Origin: Lachnospiraceae bacterium
Lineage (GTDB): Bacteria > Bacillota_A > Clostridia > Lachnospirales > Lachnospiraceae
Direction of reading: 5' to 3'
Assembly: GCA_017430765.1 (NCBI GenBank)
Contig: JAFRMI010000056.1
Location: forward strand, 1-10,906
Length of the DNA: 10,906 nucleotides
The translations under genes were made by a program, and so were the position numbers. Below are positions 6,720 to 10,906 of this stretch, piece after piece; positions within the stretch are counted from its first letter, which is position 1; each line of letters begins with the position of its first letter. The notes beneath the pieces are model-generated. The model was not told the DNA's origin. It saw only the letters and a list, made by a program, of their open reading frames with translations, and ran no database searches.

Positions 6720-7775
6720 ATGGGCCACGGAGGTGATATATACAGAAACCGGGTGGATCTTGACTTTTCGGTCAATTTAAATCCCGCTCCGGTACCGGAG
6801 GCAGTTCGGCAGGCGATCCGGGCAGGAATCCGGGACGCCTGCGCATATCCGGATCCGGAGCAGGAGAAGGTGCGCACGGCCATTGCGAAGGCGGACGGCG
6901 TGAAAGCGGAGAATGTGTTTGCGGGAAACGGCGCTTCGGAGCTGATTTTAGCGGCGGTGCGGGCGGTGTCCCCCAAAAAGGCCGTGCTTATGGAACCCTG
7001 CTATCTTGGGTACAGCTATGCGCTCCAAAGTCTCTCTGACTGTGAGATCATAAGAGTACAGCTCGACCGAAAGAACGGGTTTTCGCTGACCGGGAAAGAA
7101 TGTGAGGACATGGACCTGGGGACTGGGATGCTCTTCCTAACGGATCCATGGAATCCATCGGGCGGGAATATACCGGATACTGTTCTTTTGTCCGTTCTTG
7201 AGAGGGCAGAAGAGAGAGGGAACGCGGTCCTTCTCGACCAGAGCTTTCTGTTTCTATCGGATAAAGGGGCCGCTTATCAAAACCCGGGAGCGGCAGGGGC
7301 AGCGGATCTGATCCGGCGCTTCGAAAACCTGATGATCTTACGCTCCTATACGAAACTATTCTCCCTGCCGGGCATCCGGATGGGCTATATACTTGCGCGG
7401 GAGGATATGATCGGGCGGATCCGGAGGCAGCTTCCCGAGTGGAACCTGTCGTCTCCGTCAGGCAGTGCCATGGAGGCGTGCGCCTCTCTTCTAAGTAATG
7501 GAGAGACAGTGTTTAACTGCCTGAAAAATGCGGAAGAGAGGGCTTACCTGTCCGATGCACTGAAGAAACTTGGCTGTGCGGTCTATCCGAGTGATACGAT
7601 CTATATTCTGTTCGAAGCGGATCCGGATCTCTATCATAAACTCCTGCAAAGAGGAATCCTGATCCGTGACTGCAGCGATTATAACGGACTTGGCCGGGGA
7701 TATTTCCGGGTTGCCGTTAAGGATCACGCATCCAACAGCACGTTAATCCGGACGATGGAACAGATCCTTTCATAA
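6720..7775 (+). CDS. cobD: Threonine-phosphate decarboxylase CobD-type PLP enzyme
   Basis: Probably decarboxylates L-threonine O-3-phosphate to (R)-1-amino-2-propanol phosphate, the linker joined by CbiB. It belongs to the fold-type I aminotransferase superfamily, near histidinol-phosphate aminotransferase. The MGHGGDIY start is a hallmark of CobD proteins in B12 operons. Other marks: LDFSVNLNP (14-22), AYPDPE (42-47), FAGNGASELI (67-76), FLTDPWNPSGG (139-149), LLDQSF (171-176, where Asp173 should contact the PLP nitrogen), RSYTKLFSLPGIRMGY (208-223) with Lys212 as the PLP lysine, and YFRVAVK with Arg330 for the substrate carboxylate. Its 351 residues are normal. ATG 6720 has GGGAGG at 6705-6710; the ATG at 6716 is out of frame and stops at once. 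The decarboxylase rather than aminotransferase call rests on the HGGD start and the operon. Confidence 0.9.
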   Translation: MGHGGDIYRNRVDLDFSVNLNPAPVPEAVRQAIRAGIRDACAYPDPEQEKVRTAIAKADGVKAENVFAGNGASELILAAVRAVSPKKAVLMEPCYLGYSYALQSLSDCEIIRVQLDRKNGFSLTGKECEDMDLGTGMLFLTDPWNPSGGNIPDTVLLSVLERAEERGNAVLLDQSFLFLSDKGAAYQNPGAAGAADLIRRFENLMILRSYTKLFSLPGIRMGYILAREDMIGRIRRQLPEWNLSSPSGSAMEACASLLSNGETVFNCLKNAEERAYLSDALKKLGCAVYPSDTIYILFEADPDLYHKLLQRGILIRDCSDYNGLGRGYFRVAVKDHASNSTLIRTMEQILS

Positions 7776-7793
7776 GTGAGAAAAGGCAATTAT

Positions 7794-8444
7794 ATGGATA
7801 TTGAATATGTGAAACCGGCAGAGATTGAAGCGAGGAGCTTCTCCATCCTGACCGCGGAGCTCGCGGAGAAGGGAGTCGTGCTGACCGGCGATACAGCGCC
7901 TGTGATCAAGCGCTGTATCCATACGACGGCAGATTTTGACTATGCAAAAACGATGGTTTTCTCCGACGGTGCGGTTGCGAAACTGAAGGAACTGATCCGG
8001 AGCGGCGCTTCGATCGTGACGGATACCAACATGGCTCTTGCGGGGATCAGCCGCCGGGAATTTGGCCGGTATGGGGGCGGACTGCATTGCTTCATGGCGG
8101 ATCCCGAAGTCGCGGAGGAAGCCTCAATGCGGGGAGCCACCCGGGCGTCGGTCAGCATGGAGAAGGCGGCAGCACTGCCGGGCCCCGTCATTTTTGCGGT
8201 GGGAAATGCACCCACGGCACTTCTGACTCTGTGGGAACAATACCGGGCGGGAATCTACAAGCCGGCGTTCATCATCGGGGTGCCGGTCGGATTTGTGAAT
8301 GTGGAGGCAGCGAAAGAGAGAATTATGGAAAGCCCGATCCCCCATATCGTGAACGCGGGCAGGAAGGGCGGAAGCAATGTGGCGGCCGCGATCTGCAATG
8401 CCGTGCTGTATGAGATGCGCAGGGAAGAGGGCCGTTTTGTATGA
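7794..8444 (+). CDS. cbiC: Cobalt-precorrin-8 methylmutase CbiC
   Basis: Moves the methyl group from C-11 to C-12 of cobalt-precorrin-8, producing cobyrinic acid. The 216-residue product is the family's usual size. The start MDIEYVKPAEIEARSF is typical. VIKRCIHTTADFDY (37-50) holds His43, the catalytic histidine of the family, followed by a FSDGAV/TDTNMALAGI stretch. GNAPTAL and VNAGRKGGSNVAAAICNA occur in the C-terminal half as expected. ATG 7794 is preferred, with AAAAGG at 7781-7786; a GTG at 7776, directly after the cobD stop, would add six residues with no better support. The gene starts 18 nt after cobD and its last codons overlap cbiD by 4 nt (ATGA), so it begins the tightly coupled cbiC-cbiD-cbiF set. 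Confidence 0.97.
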   Translation: MDIEYVKPAEIEARSFSILTAELAEKGVVLTGDTAPVIKRCIHTTADFDYAKTMVFSDGAVAKLKELIRSGASIVTDTNMALAGISRREFGRYGGGLHCFMADPEVAEEASMRGATRASVSMEKAAALPGPVIFAVGNAPTALLTLWEQYRAGIYKPAFIIGVPVGFVNVEAAKERIMESPIPHIVNAGRKGGSNVAAAICNAVLYEMRREEGRFV

Positions 8445-9553
8445 AAACCGGGTTTACTACGGGAAGCTGCAGTGCCGCCGCGGCCAAAGCTGCCGCTTAT
8501 ATGCTGCTCGGCGGAAACAGAATCAGGAAGATCAGGATTGAAACGCCCGCGGGCATCCCCTGTGAGATGGAGATCCGGGACGTTCAAGTCCGCGAGGAGG
8601 AAGTCTCCTGCGCCGTCCGCAAGTATGCCGGCGATGATCCTGACGTCACAGACGGCGCCCTGATCGCAGCATCGGTTTCCGTTGTCGGGGACGGGAAGGG
8701 CGAAGTATTCATCGAAGGGGGTGAGGGCGTCGGCACCGTGACGAGGCCGGGCCTCGACCAGCCGGTCGGAAATGCGGCCATCAATTCCGTCCCCAGGAGC
8801 ATGATCAAAAAAGAAGTGAAAGAGGTCATGCATCTGATGGGATTTACAGATTCCCTGCGGGCGGTCATCTCTGTCCCGGAAGGCCGGAAGCTTGCGGAGC
8901 AGACCTTCAATCCGCGGCTCGGGATTGTGGGAGGGATTTCCATCATCGGAACGAAGGGGATTGTGGAGCCCATGAGTAAGACGGCCCTCCTGGAAACCAT
9001 ACGGGTGGAACTCAGGCAGCGTCGGGCGGAAGGGGCGGAGATCGCCGTCGTATCTCCCGGTAATTACGGTCTGGAATTCATGAAGCGGCAGTACGATTAT
9101 GACCTTGATCTGGCGGTCAAGTGCTCAAACTTCATCGGCGATACGATCGATATGGCCGGAGAGCTCGGCTTTAAGCGGATGCTGCTCGTCGGGCATATCG
9201 GAAAACTCGTCAAGGTGTCAGGCGGGATCATGAATACACATTCCAGGGAAGCGGATTCCCGGATGGAACTTCTGGCTGCCGCAGCGGTCCGCGCCCACGC
9301 GCCGGAGGAAACCGTTCTGGCCGTTCTTGATGCACTGACGACTGAGGAGGCGTACCGGCACCTGGCGGATGCGGGAATTGAGAAGAAGTGTTCGGCTTAT
9401 CTTATGGAACGGATTGCATATTATTTAAACAGGAGAGCCTGCCCGGAACTTGAAGTGCAGTGCATGGTCTATTCGAACGAGCGGGGACTCCTCGGTAAAA
9501 CAGAACTTGCGGAACAGTGGCTTGCGGAAACGAAAGCAGGGAGAGCGCCATGA
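8441..9553 (+). CDS. cbiD: Cobalt-precorrin-5B C1-methyltransferase CbiD
   Basis: SAM-dependent methylation at C-1 after ring contraction in the anaerobic route; CbiD has no relative in the aerobic pathway, so it fixes the pathway type. The 370-residue protein begins MKTGFTTGSCSAAAAKAAA, the diagnostic N-terminus. Further family stretches: KYAGDDPDVTDGA (61-73), GGEGVGTVTRPGL (93-105), NPRLGIVGGISIIGTKGIVE (157-176) and GHIGKLVKVSGGIMNTHSR (251-269). ATG 8441 overlaps the cbiC stop as ATGA, with GAGG at 8427-8430. The C-terminus overlaps cbiF in the same way. No truncation or frameshift is seen. Confidence 0.97.
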   Translation: MKTGFTTGSCSAAAAKAAAYMLLGGNRIRKIRIETPAGIPCEMEIRDVQVREEEVSCAVRKYAGDDPDVTDGALIAASVSVVGDGKGEVFIEGGEGVGTVTRPGLDQPVGNAAINSVPRSMIKKEVKEVMHLMGFTDSLRAVISVPEGRKLAEQTFNPRLGIVGGISIIGTKGIVEPMSKTALLETIRVELRQRRAEGAEIAVVSPGNYGLEFMKRQYDYDLDLAVKCSNFIGDTIDMAGELGFKRMLLVGHIGKLVKVSGGIMNTHSREADSRMELLAAAAVRAHAPEETVLAVLDALTTEEAYRHLADAGIEKKCSAYLMERIAYYLNRRACPELEVQCMVYSNERGLLGKTELAEQWLAETKAGRAP

Positions 9554-10314
9554 TTGATTTTGTCGGTGCCGGCCCCGGGGCGGCGGATCTGATTACAGTA
9601 AGAGGCATGCAGTTAATTGAGCGGGCGGATGTTGTCATCTATGCCGGAAGTCTGGTGAATCCCGAACTTCTCCGGTATGCGCGGAAAGATGCGGAATTAT
9701 ATAACAGCGCGAAGATGACGCTGGAACAGGTGACGGCGGTTATGCTCGCGGCGGAAGAAGAGGGAAAACGGGTCGTGCGCCTCCACACCGGTGAGCCAAG
9801 CATCTACGGCGCGGTCCGGGAGCAGATGCGCATTCTCGATGAAAGAGGCGTCCCTTACGCATCCTGCCCCGGCGTCAGTGCGTGTTTCGGCGCCGCCGCT
9901 TCTTTGAATCTGGAGTATACGCTTCCCGGAGTATCCCAGACGCTGATCATAACGCGGATGGAAGGACGGACGGCGGTTCCGGAGAGGGAAAGAATCGAAT
10001 CCCTTGCGGCGCACGGGGCCTCCATGGCGATCTATCTGAGCGCGGGTATGCTGGAGGAGCTGGCAGAGCGGCTGCAGGAGGGCGGATACGGTCCAAATAC
10101 GCCGGCAGCACTGGTCTACAAGGCCACATGGCCTGAGGAAAAACGTGTTCTGTGTACCGTCGGAACGCTCGGAGAAGCCGGAAGGGCGAACGGAATCAGC
10201 AATCTGGCTGTCGTACTCGTCGGAGAAGCTGTCAGACCTTCCTCTTACGAGCGGTCGAAACTCTATGATCCGGAGTTTACGACCGGGTTCCGCAAAGGAT
10301 CTGCAGCGCGCTGA
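9550..10314 (+). CDS. cbiF: Cobalt-precorrin-4 C11-methyltransferase CbiF (CobM)
   Basis: A SAM-dependent uroporphyrin-III-type methyltransferase adding the C-11 methyl to cobalt-precorrin-4. The product is 254 residues, normal for CbiF/CobM. Motifs: FVGAGPGAADLITVRG (4-19) at the start, VIYAGSLVNPELL (29-41), LHTGEPSIYGAVREQM (78-93), the SAM-site CPGVSACFGAAA (106-117) and ITRMEGRTAVP (134-144). The YAGSLVNPE and TGEPSIYGA pair separates CbiF from the related CbiL, CbiH and CbiE. ATG 9550 overlaps the cbiD stop as ATGA and has AGGGAG at 9538-9543; the frame is open 11 codons further upstream inside cbiD without support. It should act immediately before CbiG, whose gene follows after a structured gap. 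Confidence 0.96.
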   Translation: MIDFVGAGPGAADLITVRGMQLIERADVVIYAGSLVNPELLRYARKDAELYNSAKMTLEQVTAVMLAAEEEGKRVVRLHTGEPSIYGAVREQMRILDERGVPYASCPGVSACFGAAASLNLEYTLPGVSQTLIITRMEGRTAVPERERIESLAAHGASMAIYLSAGMLEELAERLQEGGYGPNTPAALVYKATWPEEKRVLCTVGTLGEAGRANGISNLAVVLVGEAVRPSSYERSKLYDPEFTTGFRKGSAAR

Positions 10315-10323
10315 CAATCTGAG

Positions 10324-10355
10324 CGGGCAGCCTGCTTCGTGCCGTCCGTTTTTTT
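10324..10355 (+). terminator. Possible intrinsic terminator after cbiF
   Basis: CGGGCAGC (10324-10331) can pair with GCCGTCCG (10341-10348), giving an 8-bp stem with one A-C mismatch and one G-T pair and a 9-nt loop. Seven T residues follow directly (10349-10355). The layout fits a moderate rho-independent terminator, which would reduce read-through into cbiG. Strength is uncertain because of the mismatch. Confidence 0.5.
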
Positions 10356-10370
10356 ATAAAATGCGGCACT

Positions 10371-10410
10371 TTGACCGGTATCAGACGGAATGCTCTGATC
10401 ATGACCGGTC
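10371..10410 (+). promoter_or_regulatory. Long inverted repeat with promoter-like hexamers before cbiG
   Basis: GACCGGT (10373-10379) pairs with ACCGGTC (10404-10410), and ATCAGA (10380-10385) pairs with TCTGAT (10394-10399). This gives 13 base pairs with a CATG bulge on the right arm and an 8-nt loop. The same stretch contains TTGACC (10371-10376) and, 17 nt later, TCTGAT (10394-10399), a weak -35/-10 pair. It may be an operator over a second promoter, or an mRNA leader hairpin ending just before the cbiG ribosome site AGGAG (10415-10419). The structure is directly visible; promoter activity is inferred. Confidence 0.4.
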
Positions 10411-10425
10411 TGTGAGGAGAAACGA

Positions 10426-10821
10426 ATGAAAAAAGCGGCGATCTGCTTTACAGAAAGCGGGAAAACGGTCATCGATAAGATCAACCGGGCCGCGGAGGCG
10501 GCCGGAGTCCGGAAAGCGGAGGCTTATATCGCGCGGCACGGCGGAGAGGTATATGAGGGCTTCACAGCCGTCACAGAGCCTCTTTCCGAATGGGCAAAGG
10601 AGCGGTTCCGCGAACACGCAGCCCTGCTGTTTGTGGGCGCGGCGGGGATTGCCGTCCGCGCAATTGCCGGTGCCGTGCGCGATAAGCTGGATGACAGCCC
10701 CGTCCTTGTGATCGACGATCTGGGGCAGTTCGTGATCCCGATTCTGTCCGGCCACGCAGGAGGGGCAAACCGGATCGCGGTTACGATAGCGGGCCTCATC
10801 GGTGCCGTTCCGGTGATCACG
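10426..10821 (+). CDS. cbiG: Cobalt-precorrin-5A hydrolase CbiG, N-terminal part (homology ends at 10821)
   Basis: CbiG opens the delta-lactone of cobalt-precorrin-5A and releases acetaldehyde. About 132 codons are recognisable: MKKAAICFTESG start, LLFVGAAGIAVRAIAG (67-82), SPVLVIDDLGQFVIPILSGH (91-110) and GGANRIAVTIAGLIGAVPVIT (112-132). ATG 10426 has AGGAG at 10415-10419. The family continues PVIT with a TATD-like segment, but here the frame reads PVITHIAAGQRVELC and stays unlike CbiG to the window end, although no stop codon intervenes up to 10906. No frameshift restores the family sequence. The gene is therefore either cut by an insertion or rearrangement near 10813-10821, or joined to unrelated DNA in assembly. 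Full-length CbiG is normally well over 300 residues. Confidence 0.85.
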
Positions 10822-10906
10822 CACATAGCTGCCGGCCAGCGCGTTGAGCTTTGTAAGGGTCGGCATGCCCTCAATCTGCAGGGCGTTGATCTCGTCGATC
10901 AGCTGC
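10822..10906 (-). other. Foreign-looking segment with a possible minus-strand partial reading frame
   Basis: Read on the minus strand from 10905 downwards, this stretch is open and gives a protein-like sequence starting QLIDEINALQIEGMP and continuing TLTKLNALAGSYVR up to the junction with cbiG. The helical, Leu-spaced pattern looks more like natural protein than the + strand continuation of CbiG. I do not recognise the family; a short phage or mobile-element protein is only a guess. The frame runs off the window at its 5' end, so the true start is unknown. Confidence 0.35.

Noticed and set aside
10588..10599. GAATGGGCAAAG occurs both here and at 1-12
   Set aside because: Only 12 bp match and the flanks differ at once; too short to claim a circular molecule or duplicated end, though notable because position 1 is an edge.
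10399..10821. Minus-strand frame running through the cbiG region
   Set aside because: This part is antisense to recognisable CbiG; only the piece beyond 10821 could belong to a real minus-strand gene.

Overview
The window carries a cobalamin (vitamin B12) operon of the anaerobic, cobalt-early type. All ten genes I can name, and an eleventh that is broken, lie on the + strand. The protein signatures (a CbiD/CbiG/CbiC early pathway, a FecE/BtuD-type ATPase with a Thr-Glu Q-loop, an atypical CobU and an extra short CobU-like module), the moderately high GC content, the strong GGAGG-type ribosome sites and the tight packing all suggest a Clostridia-class Firmicute, probably Lachnospiraceae-like. 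That placement is an inference from remembered family patterns, not from a database search.

Layout. Positions 1-100 hold no recognisable gene. Positions 101-874 encode the ATPase of a corrinoid/siderophore-type ABC importer; its expected permease and binding protein are not in view. A nucleotide-loop and late-pathway block follows: cobT (888-1958), cobU (1921-2577, overlapping cobT by 38 nt), cobS (2665-3561), a cobQ/cbiP gene with an extra N-terminal CobU-like domain (3606-5675), cbiB (5679-6677) and a cobD-type PLP enzyme (6720-7775). The early corrin-ring block is cbiC (7794-8444), cbiD (8441-9553) and cbiF/cobM (9550-10314), the last three linked by ATGA overlaps or a very short gap. After a 111-nt gap with a terminator-like hairpin and a long inverted repeat, cbiG starts at 10426. 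It is recognisable only to about 10821, where its sequence stops matching CbiG.

How the genes work together. CbiF, CbiG, CbiD and CbiC carry out successive steps of corrin-ring methylation, contraction and rearrangement. CobQ amidates cobyric-acid precursors. CobD supplies aminopropanol phosphate, which CbiB attaches. CobU activates adenosylcobinamide to its GDP form, CobT activates the lower-ligand base, and CobS joins the two halves. The ATPase would power uptake of corrinoid or a related chelate. No cobC phosphatase, cbiA, cbiE/T, cbiH, cbiJ, cbiL or cobalamin riboswitch is visible here.

Most unusual points: the CobU-like::CobQ fusion whose P-loop has lost its lysine, sitting in the same operon as a complete but divergent CobU; the abrupt end of CbiG homology at an 8-bp palindrome, with a plausible opposite-strand reading frame beyond it (assembly chimera or real insertion); the structured cbiF-cbiG gap; and a perfect 20-bp palindrome inside cbiB.
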